Assembly (NCBI GenBank): GCA_963730735.1
Contig: CAVSSX010000012.1
Span: forward strand, 549,733-613,732
Direction: 5' to 3'
Origin: CAVSSX01 sp963730735
Lineage (GTDB): Bacteria > Actinomycetota > Acidimicrobiia > Acidimicrobiales > RAAP-2
Length of the DNA stretch: 64,000 nucleotides
The notes below the pieces were generated by a model that searched no databases, had not been told where the DNA came from, and saw nothing but the letters and a program-made list of their open reading frames with translations. This document shows positions 1 to 8,986 of the stretch, piece after piece (position 1 is the stretch's first letter; each line of letters starts with the position of its first letter). The position numbers and the translations under genes were made by a program.

Positions 1-62
1 ATCAGTCCGCCGATGCCGACGGCCGCCAAGACGGCCGCGGGCACCACCAGCCGGTTCTTCAA
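1..62 (-). CDS. Partial N-terminus of an exported or membrane protein (possibly cytochrome bc1 subunit QcrC)
   Basis: Only about 20 codons lie in the window, running off the left edge. A TTG start at 62 (another in-frame TTG lies four codons upstream) gives MKNRLVVPAAVLAAVGIGG, a short basic start followed by a hydrophobic stretch, as in a signal peptide or membrane anchor. It begins just after the stop of cytochrome oxidase subunit III, in the same direction. In many actinomycetes the gene in this place is qcrC, a diheme cytochrome c with such a start. No heme motif is visible here, so the identity rests on context only. Confidence 0.35.
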   Translation of the reverse strand, partial: MKNRLVVPAAVLAAVGIGGL

Positions 63-84
63 GGGATTAAGCAAGGGCGGGCAC

Positions 85-690
85 CTATTTCAGCAGGAAC
101 AGGCAGCTGTACAGCCCGACCCAGACGATGTCGACGAAGTGCCAGTAGTAGCTGACACCCTGGACCACCGAGAGCTCGCCGGGGTCTCCGGCCGTCTTGC
201 CCTTCAATCGACCCAACAGGAAGACCATGGCCACCAGGCCCAGGAACACGTGGAGGCCGTGGAGGCCCGTCATGATGTAGAAGAGCGAGCCGTAGGCGTT
301 GGTCCCCGGCCGGGTCTCGAAGTACTTCCACTCGTAGGCCTGGTTGGCGATGAAGGCGAACCCGAGGACCAGGGTGATGGCGATCCACCGCCGGGCCGAC
401 GACCGGTTGCGGTACTCCTCTTGGTACACGGCGTACTGCATGGTGAAGCTCGAGGCCACCAGGATGATGGTGAAGATCCCAGCTCGGATCGTGTCGAGGT
501 GGGTCCCGGCCGGCGGCCAGACACCACCGGGGGCCTGGGCCCGGATCGTGAAGAAGGCGGCGAAGAGACCGCTGAAGAACATCAGCTCGGACCCGAGCCA
601 GATCATGACCCCGATCGCCAGCATCGGGGGCCGGTCGTGGACGATCTTGCCCTGCTGGGCCGGCGGCTCCACCGAAATGGCCTGGCTCAC
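85..690 (-). CDS. ctaE: Cytochrome c oxidase subunit III
   Basis: This is the 201-residue core membrane subunit of an aa3-type heme-copper oxidase, in the short form with about five helices common in actinomycetes. Family features seen are WLGSELMFFSGLFAAFF near residue 31, FAIRAQ-like FFTIRAQ just after it, a central YEWKYF, GLHGLHVFLGL and the C-terminal YYWHFVDIVWVGLYSCLFLLK end. Helices alternate with short polar loops. The start is GTG at 690, with no strong ribosome binding site. The gene is separated from helD upstream by 136 bp, so it probably has its own promoter. Subunit III stabilises the catalytic subunit and its proton uptake, and the other oxidase subunits must lie outside the window. 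Confidence 0.93.
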   Translation of the reverse strand: MSQAISVEPPAQQGKIVHDRPPMLAIGVMIWLGSELMFFSGLFAAFFTIRAQAPGGVWPPAGTHLDTIRAGIFTIILVASSFTMQYAVYQEEYRNRSSARRWIAITLVLGFAFIANQAYEWKYFETRPGTNAYGSLFYIMTGLHGLHVFLGLVAMVFLLGRLKGKTAGDPGELSVVQGVSYYWHFVDIVWVGLYSCLFLLK

Positions 691-784
691 GGCGTATTTC
701 TTAGTTGACCGGGACCCGATGACGCCAACATCCTGCTCCGGAGGCCAACGGGCCTGTCACCGGCCCAGGCTACGCACAGGAATG

Positions 785-812
785 CCGCCCCCTCGTGGCC
801 GCCCGGGGGCGG
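785..812 (-). terminator. Candidate hairpin terminator downstream of helD
   Basis: An 8-bp perfect stem (CCGCCCCC at 785-792 with GGGGGCGG at 805-812) encloses a 12-nt loop. It lies 15 bp after the helD stop codon and before ctaE. There is no U-tract, as is usual in very GC-rich actinomycetes, so termination activity is an inference from position and stem. Confidence 0.45.
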
Positions 813-826
813 TCGGTGGGCGTCGG

Positions 827-3352
827 TCAGCGGGCGACCGGGGCCACGGAGGCGTCGCCCAGATCGACCGGCAGGGCTAGCGCGTGGACCACGCTCAATC
901 GCTGCGTCGGCCGGGTCATGGCCACGTAGAGGGCCCGCAGGCCGCCGGTGGTGGCCGGTGGCACCCCCGGACCGTCGATCGTCGCCCCGGGGCCGGCGGC
1001 GATCAGGGCCGGCTCGACGACGACCACCGCGTCGAACTCGAGGCCGTTGGCCTCGTGGGCCGGCAGGAGCACCAGCGCCGCCGAGAGGCCCTCGCCGCCC
1101 GGCTCCCGGGGGTCGCTCACCGGCAGACCGGCGGCGACCAGGGACCGGCGGAGCTCGGGTACCAGCCCCCCGGGCGCCAGTACCGCCGTGCGACCGGGGG
1201 CGACGGCCGCCATCTCGTTGGTGGCCGCCCGGGCCACGGCGTCAGCCAGCTCGGCCAGGGCCACCCCGACCACGGTCGGCCGCTGCCCCGACCGACGGAC
1301 CGGCCGGGGTGGCGTGACGTCGGGGGCGGCGACCGCCAGGACGCGCGTCGCCAGCTCCACCACCTCGGCCGGCGTGCGGTAGCTGACGGTCAGCTCGACC
1401 AGTCGGGGCGGGCGGTTCGGGCTGAGGTGGGCGGTGATGTCGTCCCAGCTCTTCGGGGCCCAGGAGCCGGTGGCCTGGGCGATGTCCCCGACCACGGTCA
1501 TCGAGCCCGACAGCGAGCGACGGGCCAGCATCCGCAGCTGCATGGGCGAGAGGTCCTGGATCTCGTCGACCACGATGTGGCCGTAGGCCCGGACCGCCGT
1601 CTCGTCGTCGATCCCGGCGTGGGACCCGTTGCCCGCCGGCGTCGGCGAGGGGTCGAGGGCGCTCGGCCAGAATCCCGTCTCCTCCCGGGCCCGACCCTGC
1701 CGTTCCCGCAGGTCGCTGCGGGCCCGGCCGGGACGGCTGCGGCGAGGCCCGAGGATGGTCCGGGCCTCGTCCACCAGCGCCGCATCGGCGGTGGTCCAGG
1801 GCACCTCGTCGAGGGCCGACGAGCGAGGTCGGTACAGCGCCGCCAGCTCGGTCGAGGACAAGAGGCCCTTGCCCGCCGCCGCCAGCAGGGGGCGCGCCCC
1901 GAGCAGGTCGTGGAGGAGCTCGTGGGGTGAGAGCCGGGGCCACATCCGGTCGAGCGCCTCGACCAGCTCGGGCACCCGCCGGAGCTGGCGGGCCAGGTCC
2001 TCGGGGTCGGGCTCGGTCTCGGCGATCGCCGTGTCGAGCTCGATCTCGTCGATCTCGTCGACCAGACCGGCCAGCTCGGTCGCGTCCTCGTCCCCAGGGG
2101 CCAGGCCGAGCAGGGTGAGCTGGCCCGGCGCCTGGTCGTCGGGCAGCTCGACGGCCGGCAGCGAAACGCTCGGCGAGCCGAGCAGGCGCTTCCTGATCTG
2201 CAGGTACTCCTCGGTCAGGCGCTGGACCACCTGCTGCTCGACGAAGCGGCGGCGACCGTTGTGGGGCCCCGGGCGTCGTCGGGCCAAGCGGACGATCTCG
2301 GCCGAGTCCGACGCCCGCAGGCGCAGCACCGAGGCCCCGAAGGGGATCACGACGTCGTCGCGCAGGGCGCGCTGGCGGGTCCGCACGGCCCGGGCCAAGA
2401 CCCGCGACATCCGGGCGTCGCCCTTCAGCCGGGCCACCTCGGGCCCGTCGACCCCCCGGACCTTGACCTCGGGCACCAGACCGGCCGCCGTGGACAACGT
2501 GACCCCGGTCTCGCCCAGCGAGGGCAGCACCTGTTCGATGTAGCGCAGGAACAGGGGGTTGGGCCCGACCACCAGCACGCCCTGGCGCTCCAGCGGGAAG
2601 CGGTGCGTGTAGAGCAGGTAGGCCGCGCGGTGGAGGGCTACCGCCGTCTTGCCCGTTCCCGGCCCGCCCTGGACGAGCAGGACGCCGGCCAGCGGCGAAC
2701 GGATGATCTCGTCCTGCTCCCGCTGGATGGTGGCCACGATGTCGCCCATCTGGCCGGTCCGGGCCGCACCGAGCGCCGCCAGCAGGGCCCCGGGGCCGCC
2801 GAGGGCCAGGCCCTCCTCGAGCTCGGCCCCATCGGAGGCGCCGGTGCCCTCGGCCACGTCCAGCACCGACCCGGACGGGACCGGTCCCCGCCCACCGGGC
2901 CGGGCGAAGTACTCGTCCTCCAGACCGGTGACCGTCCGGCCCTTGACCGCCAGGTGTCGGCGCCGGGCCAGGCCCTGGGGGTCGAGACCGGTGGCCCGGT
3001 AGAAGGGCTCGGCCACCGGGGCCCGCCAGTCGACCACCAGCGGTTCGAGGTCCTCGCCCGAGACGGCCAATCGACCGATGTGGTACGAGTCTCCGGTTCC
3101 GTCGGGGCCCTCCGGCAGCCGATCGATCCGACCGAAGCACAGGGCCTGGTCGCCGATGTCGAGCTGGGCCAGGCGGGCCAGGCTGGTGCGGACGACGATG
3201 TCCCGCTCGGTCCGGGATTGGTAGGTACCGCCGCGTCCGAGGTCGAGGACCCCCTCGAGCATCCGGGAAGCGTCGGCCCGCATGGCCTCGAGACCGAGGT
3301 GGGCGCGCTCCAGGAATCGCTGCTCTTCCTCGAGATCAGGATGCGAGACCAC
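827..3352 (-). CDS. helD: HelD-type superfamily 1 ATPase (RNA polymerase recycling factor)
   Basis: The 841-residue protein belongs to the UvrD/Rep-like HelD family, which in mycobacteria and Bacillus binds stalled RNA polymerase and releases DNA and RNA. Visible elements are an N-terminal charged helical arm (residues 1-40), the family block GRIDR...HIGRL...EPLVVDWRAP (about 74-112), a Q-motif IQREQDEIIRSP (209-220), Walker A GGPGTGKTA (229-237), Walker B with VVDEIQDLSPMQLRML, and the late motif GLEFDAVVVVEP. Length suits the actinobacterial class. The GTG start at 3352 has GAAAGGA upstream. It has no tight neighbour on its 5' side and is divergent from ybjQ. The HelD assignment rather than a DNA helicase rests on the GRIDR/VDWRAP block. 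Confidence 0.88.
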   Translation of the reverse strand: MVSHPDLEEEQRFLERAHLGLEAMRADASRMLEGVLDLGRGGTYQSRTERDIVVRTSLARLAQLDIGDQALCFGRIDRLPEGPDGTGDSYHIGRLAVSGEDLEPLVVDWRAPVAEPFYRATGLDPQGLARRRHLAVKGRTVTGLEDEYFARPGGRGPVPSGSVLDVAEGTGASDGAELEEGLALGGPGALLAALGAARTGQMGDIVATIQREQDEIIRSPLAGVLLVQGGPGTGKTAVALHRAAYLLYTHRFPLERQGVLVVGPNPLFLRYIEQVLPSLGETGVTLSTAAGLVPEVKVRGVDGPEVARLKGDARMSRVLARAVRTRQRALRDDVVIPFGASVLRLRASDSAEIVRLARRRPGPHNGRRRFVEQQVVQRLTEEYLQIRKRLLGSPSVSLPAVELPDDQAPGQLTLLGLAPGDEDATELAGLVDEIDEIELDTAIAETEPDPEDLARQLRRVPELVEALDRMWPRLSPHELLHDLLGARPLLAAAGKGLLSSTELAALYRPRSSALDEVPWTTADAALVDEARTILGPRRSRPGRARSDLRERQGRAREETGFWPSALDPSPTPAGNGSHAGIDDETAVRAYGHIVVDEIQDLSPMQLRMLARRSLSGSMTVVGDIAQATGSWAPKSWDDITAHLSPNRPPRLVELTVSYRTPAEVVELATRVLAVAAPDVTPPRPVRRSGQRPTVVGVALAELADAVARAATNEMAAVAPGRTAVLAPGGLVPELRRSLVAAGLPVSDPREPGGEGLSAALVLLPAHEANGLEFDAVVVVEPALIAAGPGATIDGPGVPPATTGGLRALYVAMTRPTQRLSVVHALALPVDLGDASVAPVAR

Positions 3353-3464
3353 GTCGTCCTTTCGTCGCCGGACGGGCCAGGAGAACGATCCATTCTATGA
3401 GACATCGGGGAGCCTGCGGTCGGCCCGGCCGAACCGGCCCCTCGATGGGCCCGGAGGCGGGGTC

Positions 3465-3500
3465 TACGATGGCCGCCGGGTGGCCCGAGCGCCGAGGAGG
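3465..3500 (+). promoter_or_regulatory. Promoter -10 element and ribosome binding site of the ybjQ-heme cluster
   Basis: TACGAT at 3465-3470 fits the actinobacterial -10 consensus TANNNT. It lies about 35 nt before the GTG start at 3506, and a strong GAGGAGG ribosome binding site is at 3494-3500. The downstream genes ybjQ, hemE and hemH overlap, so this could drive the whole late-heme cluster. Inferred from sequence only. Confidence 0.4.
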
Positions 3501-3505
3501 CTGCA

Positions 3506-3826
3506 GTGCTCATCTCCACGATGAACGATGTTCCGGGGTACACGATCACCAAGGTCCTCGGCGAGTGCTTCGGCCTGACCGTCCGGTCCCGCAACGCCTT
3601 CTCCTCGGCCGGCGCCGGCTTCAAGTCGTTCGTCGGCGGCGAGCTGAAGGGCATGACCACCAACCTGCAGAACAGCCGGGAGGAGGTCATCCAGCGCATG
3701 GTGACCGAGGCCGAGAGCCGCGGCGCCAACGCCGTGCTGGCCATGCGCTTCGACACGTCGGCCATGGGCCAGAACTGGACCGAGATCTGTGCCTACGGCA
3801 CGGCCGTGGTCATCGAGCCTGCTTGA
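3506..3826 (+). CDS. YbjQ/UPF0145 family protein
   Basis: A 106-residue protein of the YbjQ family (once called putative heavy-metal-binding domain), which forms pentameric rings of unclear function. Typical features seen are the start with PGYTITKVLGECFGLTVRS, the central FVGGELKGMTTNLQNSREE, and ESRGANAVLAMRFDTS leading to the last strand CAYGTAVVI. The GTG start at 3506 is set by the GAGGAGG ribosome binding site 6 nt upstream. The stop overlaps the proposed hemE start (TTGA), so the two genes look translationally coupled, but nothing in the sequence shows a role in heme synthesis. Confidence 0.88.
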   Translation: MLISTMNDVPGYTITKVLGECFGLTVRSRNAFSSAGAGFKSFVGGELKGMTTNLQNSREEVIQRMVTEAESRGANAVLAMRFDTSAMGQNWTEICAYGTAVVIEPA

Positions 3827-4908
3827 ACCCGCCACCGGCCGCCGGTGACGGTGGCGCCCCCGCCGCCGACGAGCCCGCGTTCCTCGCCGCCTGCCGCCGC
3901 CGACCGGTCGCCCACACCCCGGTCTGGTTCATGCGACAGGCCGGCCGGGCGCTGCCCGAGTACCGGGCGCTGCGGGGTGAGGGCAGCATCCTGGCGGCCA
4001 TCCAGCACCCCGAGCTGGCGACCCGGGTCACGCTGCAACCGGTCGAGCGCTACGGCGTGGACGCCGCCATCTTGTTCTCCGACATCGTCGTCCCGGTCCA
4101 CGCCATCGGGTTCGGGGTCGACGTGGTCCAGAACCGTGGCCCGGTGGTGGCCGAGCCGCTGCGCCGCCGGTCCGACCTCGACCGGCTGCGGCCCCTCGAA
4201 CCCGAGGTGGACGTTCCCTACGTCCTCGAGACCGTGCGCCTGGTGTCGCGTGCCCTGCCCGCCGCCGTCCCGCTGATCGGCTTCGCCGGCGCCCCGTTCA
4301 CGGTGGCCAGCTACCTGGTCGAGGGGGGCCCGTCCCGGAATTTCACCGAGGTGAAGCGGCTCATGCACACCGAGCCCGCGCTGTGGGACGAGCTCATCGA
4401 CCGCCTGGCCGACATGGCCGTGGCCTTCCTGCGGGCGCAGGTGGGCGCCGGCGCCCGCGCCCTGCAGCTGTTCGACAGCTGGGCCGGGTCGTTGAGCCCG
4501 CGCGAGTACGCCCGCTTCGCCCTGCCGGCCACGACGAAGGTGCTCGACGGGGTGGCGGACCTCGGCGTGCCGACCGTCCTGTTCGGCGTGGGCACCGGGG
4601 AGCTCCTGTCGCTGATGGCCACGGCCGGCAGCGACGTGGTCGGGATCGACTGGCGGGTGCCCCTGGACGAGGCCCGACGCCGGGTCGGCCCCGAGCGCGC
4701 CGTCCAGGGCAACCTCGACCCGGCGATCGCCCTGGCGCCGTTCGAGGTGGTGGCGGCCGAGACCCGGGAGGTGCTGGCCCGGGCCGGCGACCGTCCGGGC
4801 CACATCTTCAACCTGGGCCACGGCGTCCTGCCCGAGACCGATCCCGGCATCCTCACCGCCGTGGTCGACCTGGTCCACGCCGAGGGACGGGCCGGGTCCG
4901 TCGGGTGA
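3823..4908 (+). CDS. hemE: Uroporphyrinogen decarboxylase
   Basis: This cytosolic enzyme removes four carboxyl groups from uroporphyrinogen III to give coproporphyrinogen III. The signature PVWFMRQAGR lies at residues 33-42, followed by PEYR, and further family blocks are FSDIVVPVHAIG, PLIGFAGAPFTVASYLVEGG, LQLFDSWAGSLSPREYARF and GHIFNLGHGVLPETDP near the end. Length (361 residues) is normal. The only in-frame start that does not run far into ybjQ is TTG at 3823, overlapping the ybjQ stop. It is followed by hemH with a GTGA overlap, so the three genes are probably one transcript. Confidence 0.95.
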   Translation: MNPPPAAGDGGAPAADEPAFLAACRRRPVAHTPVWFMRQAGRALPEYRALRGEGSILAAIQHPELATRVTLQPVERYGVDAAILFSDIVVPVHAIGFGVDVVQNRGPVVAEPLRRRSDLDRLRPLEPEVDVPYVLETVRLVSRALPAAVPLIGFAGAPFTVASYLVEGGPSRNFTEVKRLMHTEPALWDELIDRLADMAVAFLRAQVGAGARALQLFDSWAGSLSPREYARFALPATTKVLDGVADLGVPTVLFGVGTGELLSLMATAGSDVVGIDWRVPLDEARRRVGPERAVQGNLDPAIALAPFEVVAAETREVLARAGDRPGHIFNLGHGVLPETDPGILTAVVDLVHAEGRAGSVG

Positions 4909-5843
4909 GCACCGGCGGGGCCGGGAGCGAGCGCATCGGCGTCCTGGTCATGGCCCACGGGACGCCGGCCTCGCCGGAGGGGATCGAGGCCTTCTACACC
5001 CGGATCCGCCGCGGGTCGCCGCCGTCGCCCGAGCAGCTGGCCGACCTGGTGCGGCGCTACGAGGCCATCGGCGGGGTGTCCCCCCTGGCCGAGCGCACGG
5101 CGGCCCAGGTGGCCGGCGTGGCCGGGCTGCTCGAGCAGCGGCATCCCGGCCGCTACGTGGTGCGCTTCGGGGCCAAGCACGTCGAGCCGACGATCGAACA
5201 GGCGGCGGTCGAGCTGGCGTCGACCGGGGTGGCCCGGGTGATCGGCCTGGTGCTCACGCCCCACCGCTCCTCCATGGGCTCGGGCGAGTACCTCGAGCGA
5301 GCGGCGGGCGCCCTGTCGGAGCTGGAACGACCACCGACGTTCACGCCGGTCGAGCAGTGGTTCGATGCCCCCGGGTTCACCGAGTTGCAGGCCGACCGGG
5401 TACGAGCGGCGCTCGACCAGGTGCCCACGGCACAGCGGGCGGCGACCGTGGTGGTCTACACGGCGCACTCGCTGCCCCAGCGGGTGCTGGCGGCGGGCGA
5501 CCCGTATCCCGACCAGGTGGCCGACTCCGGGGCTCGGATCGCCGCCGCCAGCGGCCACGAGCGGTTCGAGATCGCCTGGCAGAGCGCCGGCCGCACGCCC
5601 GATCCCTGGATCGGTCCGGACATCCTCGACGTCATCCGACGCCTCGGTGACGAGAAGGCCCCGGGGGTCGTCGTGTGCCCGGTGGGCTTCGTTGCCGACC
5701 ACCTGGAAGTGCTCTTCGATCTCGACGTCGAGGCGGCGGGGGTGGCCCGGTCGGTCGGCTTGCCCTTCCGCCGGACGGCGTCGCTCAACGCCGACCCCGA
5801 CCTCGTGGCCGTGCTCGCCACGGTGGTGGAAGCGGTGAGCTGA
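4905..5843 (+). CDS. hemH: Ferrochelatase (probably coproporphyrin ferrochelatase)
   Basis: The 312-residue enzyme inserts iron into a porphyrin. In Actinobacteria the substrate is usually coproporphyrin III (then called CpfC). Seen are VMAHGTP near residue 15, YEAIGGVSPL, VVYTAHSLPQRV with the conserved active-site histidine, WQSAGRTPDPWIGPD, and CPVGFVADHLEVLFDLDVEA with the conserved glutamate. The GTG start overlaps the hemE stop (GTGA). hemY follows after 45 bp. No hemQ gene, the coproheme decarboxylase expected in the coproporphyrin route, is present in this window, so it must lie elsewhere if that route is used. Confidence 0.95.
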   Translation: MSTGGAGSERIGVLVMAHGTPASPEGIEAFYTRIRRGSPPSPEQLADLVRRYEAIGGVSPLAERTAAQVAGVAGLLEQRHPGRYVVRFGAKHVEPTIEQAAVELASTGVARVIGLVLTPHRSSMGSGEYLERAAGALSELERPPTFTPVEQWFDAPGFTELQADRVRAALDQVPTAQRAATVVVYTAHSLPQRVLAAGDPYPDQVADSGARIAAASGHERFEIAWQSAGRTPDPWIGPDILDVIRRLGDEKAPGVVVCPVGFVADHLEVLFDLDVEAAGVARSVGLPFRRTASLNADPDLVAVLATVVEAVS

Positions 5844-5888
5844 ACCGGGGGCGCCCGCCGGGCGGCCCCGACGGGCGACAATGAGCGG

Positions 5889-7469
5889 GTGAACGGCGAG
5901 GGATCTCCCGAACGTGACCCGGTGGTGGTCGTGGTCGGCGGCGGCATCTCGGGCCTCGCCGCGGCCTACGAGGCGAGCGGCGGCGCCCGTCCCGGTCCCG
6001 GCGCACCGGTCGTCCACCTCTTCGAAGCGGGTCCCCGGCTCGGCGGGGCCCTGGCCTCCGAGCACCTCGACCCGCGTCCGCTCGAGGGGTTCCCGGTCGG
6101 CCCGGCCCGCCGGGTAGTGGACGTCGGACCCGACGGGTTCCTGGCCCGCCGGGCCGAGGCCGAGGACCTCTGCCGGGAGATCGGGTTGGGCGCATCGCTC
6201 GTGCCCATCGGGGCCTCCGGAGCCGCCGTCTGGGCCCGGCGCAAGCGGCGGACCCTGCCGGCCGGCCTCGTCCTCGGCATCCCGACCCGCTTCTGGCCGC
6301 TGGCCCGCTCGGGCGTGGTCGGCCTCGGTGGTTCGCTCCGGGTCCTGCTCGACGTCATCTCCCCCCGTCCCGACCTGCGGGGTCCGTTGGGCGACCGGGC
6401 GGTCGGTCCCCTGGTCCGGCGCAAGCTCGGCCGGCGGGTGGAGCGCTCGTTGGCCGGGCCGCTCATCGGTGGGATCCACGCCGGCGACGTGGCCGACATG
6501 AGCGCCGCCTCGGTCTTCCCGCTGTTGCTCGAGGCCTCCCGACGCCGGGGGTCCCTCATGCGGTCGCTGCGGCTGGCCGTCGCCGCCGGGGCCAGCCCGA
6601 CCGGCAGCACCCCGGCGCCGCCGACCGGGGGGCCCCGACCGATGTTCTGGGCCCTCTCGGAGGGCATGGGGTCCCTGGTCGAGCGGCTGACCGAGGTCCT
6701 GGTCGACCGGGCGGTGACGATCCACACCGGTACGCCGGTCGACGCCCTCGACGCCGGTGCGCCCGGCGGCGCCCGGTGGCGGGTGCGGGCCGGCGACCGC
6801 ACCCTCGACGCCGATGCCGTCGTGCTGGCCGTGCCGACGGCCGCCGCCGCCGGCCTGCTCGGGCCGCACGACCAGGAGACGGCGGCTCTCCTGGCCGGCA
6901 TCGACTACGCGTCGGTGGGCGTCGTGACGCTCTCGTACCCCGACACCGCCCTCCGATCGCCGGTCGCCGGCACCGGCCTCTTGGTGCCCGACCACAGCCG
7001 CCGACCGCAGGGTCCGGCCGGCGACGACCCGAATTTCCTCGTCACCGCCTGCACCTACCTCAGCCAGAAGTGGCCGCACCTCGCCCGCCCCGGCGAATTC
7101 CTGGTGCGGGCGTCGGTCGGGCGGTACCACGACCGTCGACCCGACGCGCTCGACGACCAGGCCCTCATCGAACGGGTCGTCGACGAGGTGGCGGTGCTCG
7201 TCGGCGTGGACGGCGCACCCAGCGTCGCCACCGTGCGGCGCTGGCCATCGTCGTTCCCGCAGTACCGCGTGCACCACCAGCTCCGGGTGGGGGCGATCGA
7301 GTCGGCGGTGGCCCGGCTGGGGGGCCTGTCGCTGGCCGGCGCGGCGTACCACGGTGTGGGTATCCCGGCCTGTATCGGCAGCGGCCGGTCGGCCGGTCGG
7401 GCGGCACGCCAACAGCTGGGGTTGTCGGGCGTCGACCCGGCGTCCGCCGAGGCCGGCCCCGGCCGGTGA
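5889..7469 (+). CDS. hemY: Protoporphyrinogen/coproporphyrinogen III oxidase (HemY/CgoX family)
   Basis: This FAD-dependent oxidase performs the six-electron oxidation of the porphyrinogen. The N-terminal dinucleotide-binding motif VVVVGGGISGLAAAYEA lies at about residues 12-28, the central LIGGIHAGDVADMSAASVFP is family-typical, and the C-terminal FAD block AAYHGVGIPACIGSGRSAG is near residue 490. The GTG start at 5889 follows hemH by 45 bp. The stop overlaps the lnt start. Length (526 residues) is slightly above the usual 450-480, partly from G/P/R-rich inserts near residues 32-60. The genetic order hemE-hemH-hemY is typical of Gram-positive late heme synthesis. Confidence 0.93.
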   Translation: MNGEGSPERDPVVVVVGGGISGLAAAYEASGGARPGPGAPVVHLFEAGPRLGGALASEHLDPRPLEGFPVGPARRVVDVGPDGFLARRAEAEDLCREIGLGASLVPIGASGAAVWARRKRRTLPAGLVLGIPTRFWPLARSGVVGLGGSLRVLLDVISPRPDLRGPLGDRAVGPLVRRKLGRRVERSLAGPLIGGIHAGDVADMSAASVFPLLLEASRRRGSLMRSLRLAVAAGASPTGSTPAPPTGGPRPMFWALSEGMGSLVERLTEVLVDRAVTIHTGTPVDALDAGAPGGARWRVRAGDRTLDADAVVLAVPTAAAAGLLGPHDQETAALLAGIDYASVGVVTLSYPDTALRSPVAGTGLLVPDHSRRPQGPAGDDPNFLVTACTYLSQKWPHLARPGEFLVRASVGRYHDRRPDALDDQALIERVVDEVAVLVGVDGAPSVATVRRWPSSFPQYRVHHQLRVGAIESAVARLGGLSLAGAAYHGVGIPACIGSGRSAGRAARQQLGLSGVDPASAEAGPGR

Positions 7470-8986
7470 CCCGGTCCCGGGTCGGGGTCCTCCTCCCGTC
7501 CCTGGGCGCCGGGATCCTCCTCGCCCTCTCGCTGCCCCCGTGGGGGTGGTGGCCGCTCGGCTTCGTGGGGGCCGGGCTCCTCTACTGGCGCCTGGCCGGG
7601 CTGCCGACCGGTCGCCGGTTCCTCGCCGGCTGGGTGGCCGGCCTGGGCTGCTTCGGTATCGGTCTCTTCTTCGCCCACGCGTTCAACTGGTACGGGGCGG
7701 TGGTGCTCATCGTCGTCGAAGCCGTCTCGATGGGCGTGGCCGCCGCCCTGGTCCCCCCGGGCCGGTGGCGGGGCCCGGCGGCGGTGGGCGCCTTCACCCT
7801 GCTCGAGGCGGTCCGTATGACCTGGCCCTTCGGGGGTCTCCCGATCGGCGGCGTGTTCCTGGGTCAGGCCGGCGGTCCGTGGCTCGGCGTGGCCCGGCTC
7901 GGCGGGCCGCTGGCCCTGACGGCGCTGGTGTGGACGGGCGGCGTCGCCCTCGGCTCGGCGGCGATGGTGGCCCGGGCGTGGTCCGAACCGGCGTCGCGGC
8001 GCGGCACCCTACCCGGGGCGGCCGCCCGCACCGGCCTGGTGGCCCTGGTCCTCGTCCTCGGCCTGTGGCCCCTGGCCGACGTCGCGCCCGACGGGGGCGG
8101 CGGAGCACGCCATCTCTCCGTGGCCCTCGTGCAGGGAGGCGGCCGACGGGGGTACTCCAAGGAGGAGGTCGCCCCGGCCAGCGTGTTCACGGCCCAGCTG
8201 GCGGCGACGGCCGAGCTCCGGGGCCGGCCGGGGCCGGTGCCGCAGCTGGTGGTGTGGCCCGAGGACGTGATCTCCCTCTCGGGTCCGCTGACCGGCTCGT
8301 CGGCGGCCACCCGGATGTCGACCCTCGCCCGCGGCCTGCGGGCCACGGTGCTGGCCGGGGTCACCACCCAGGTATCGTCGACCGCCTTCCGCAACGAGGT
8401 GGTGGCCTGGGGGCCGACCGGCCGGATCGTCGCCGTCTTCGAGAAGGTCCACCGCGTCCCCTTCGGCGAGTACGTGCCCTACCGGGGGTTCTTCTCCCAC
8501 CTGGCCAACCTGTCGGGGGTGGCGCTCGACGCCGTGCCCGGCCACGGCAGCGGCCTGGTCGACACCCCGGCGGCGCCGCTCGCCGTCCTGGTGTCCTTCG
8601 AGGTCTTCTACGCCGGCCGGGGCCGGTCGGGGGTCGACGCCGGTGGCCAGCTGATCGTGGTACCCACCAACACGTCGTCCTACAGCACCTCGCAGATCCC
8701 CAGTCAGGAGGTGGCGGCCGACCGGGTCCAGGCGGTGGCCCAGGGCCGGGATGTGGTCCAGGCGTCGCCGACCGGGTACTCGAGCGTGGTCGACCACCGG
8801 GGCGCCGTCCTGCGCCGCAGCGTGCTCGGCCGTCGCCAGGTCGTGGTGGCCTCGGTGACGCTGCGCACCGGCGGCACCCTCTACCGATCGATCGGTGACC
8901 TCCCCCTGGTCATCGCCTCCATCGTCCTGGTGGTCGCCAGCTGGCTCGGCGTGTTCGGCCAGCGGCGGCGGCGCCGTCAGTCGTAG
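7466..8986 (+). CDS. lnt: Apolipoprotein N-acyltransferase with the catalytic Cys replaced by Ser
   Basis: Lnt transfers a third acyl chain onto lipoproteins at the outer face of the membrane. About six hydrophobic segments (residues 1-200) precede a nitrilase-like domain. The catalytic Glu is in WPED (E266) and the Lys is in FEKVHRVPFGEYVPYR (K327). The position of the nucleophile reads VLVSFEVFY, with Ser377 encoded by TCC at 8594-8596 instead of the usual Cys. The later PTNTSSYSTSQIPSQE and GRDVVQASPTGYS blocks are well conserved. GTG at 7466 overlaps the hemY stop, and the 3' end overlaps the convergent HAD gene by 10 bp. The fold and family are clear, but activity as an N-acyltransferase is less certain. 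Confidence 0.85.
   Translation: MTRSRVGVLLPSLGAGILLALSLPPWGWWPLGFVGAGLLYWRLAGLPTGRRFLAGWVAGLGCFGIGLFFAHAFNWYGAVVLIVVEAVSMGVAAALVPPGRWRGPAAVGAFTLLEAVRMTWPFGGLPIGGVFLGQAGGPWLGVARLGGPLALTALVWTGGVALGSAAMVARAWSEPASRRGTLPGAAARTGLVALVLVLGLWPLADVAPDGGGGARHLSVALVQGGGRRGYSKEEVAPASVFTAQLAATAELRGRPGPVPQLVVWPEDVISLSGPLTGSSAATRMSTLARGLRATVLAGVTTQVSSTAFRNEVVAWGPTGRIVAVFEKVHRVPFGEYVPYRGFFSHLANLSGVALDAVPGHGSGLVDTPAAPLAVLVSFEVFYAGRGRSGVDAGGQLIVVPTNTSSYSTSQIPSQEVAADRVQAVAQGRDVVQASPTGYSSVVDHRGAVLRRSVLGRRQVVVASVTLRTGGTLYRSIGDLPLVIASIVLVVASWLGVFGQRRRRRQS

Noticed and set aside
4311..7412. A 1,033-codon open frame on the minus strand opposite hemE-hemH-hemY
   Set aside because: Its translation is Arg/Gly/Pro/His-rich without motifs, and the plus strand encodes well-conserved heme enzymes. 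Long antisense frames are expected at this GC content.
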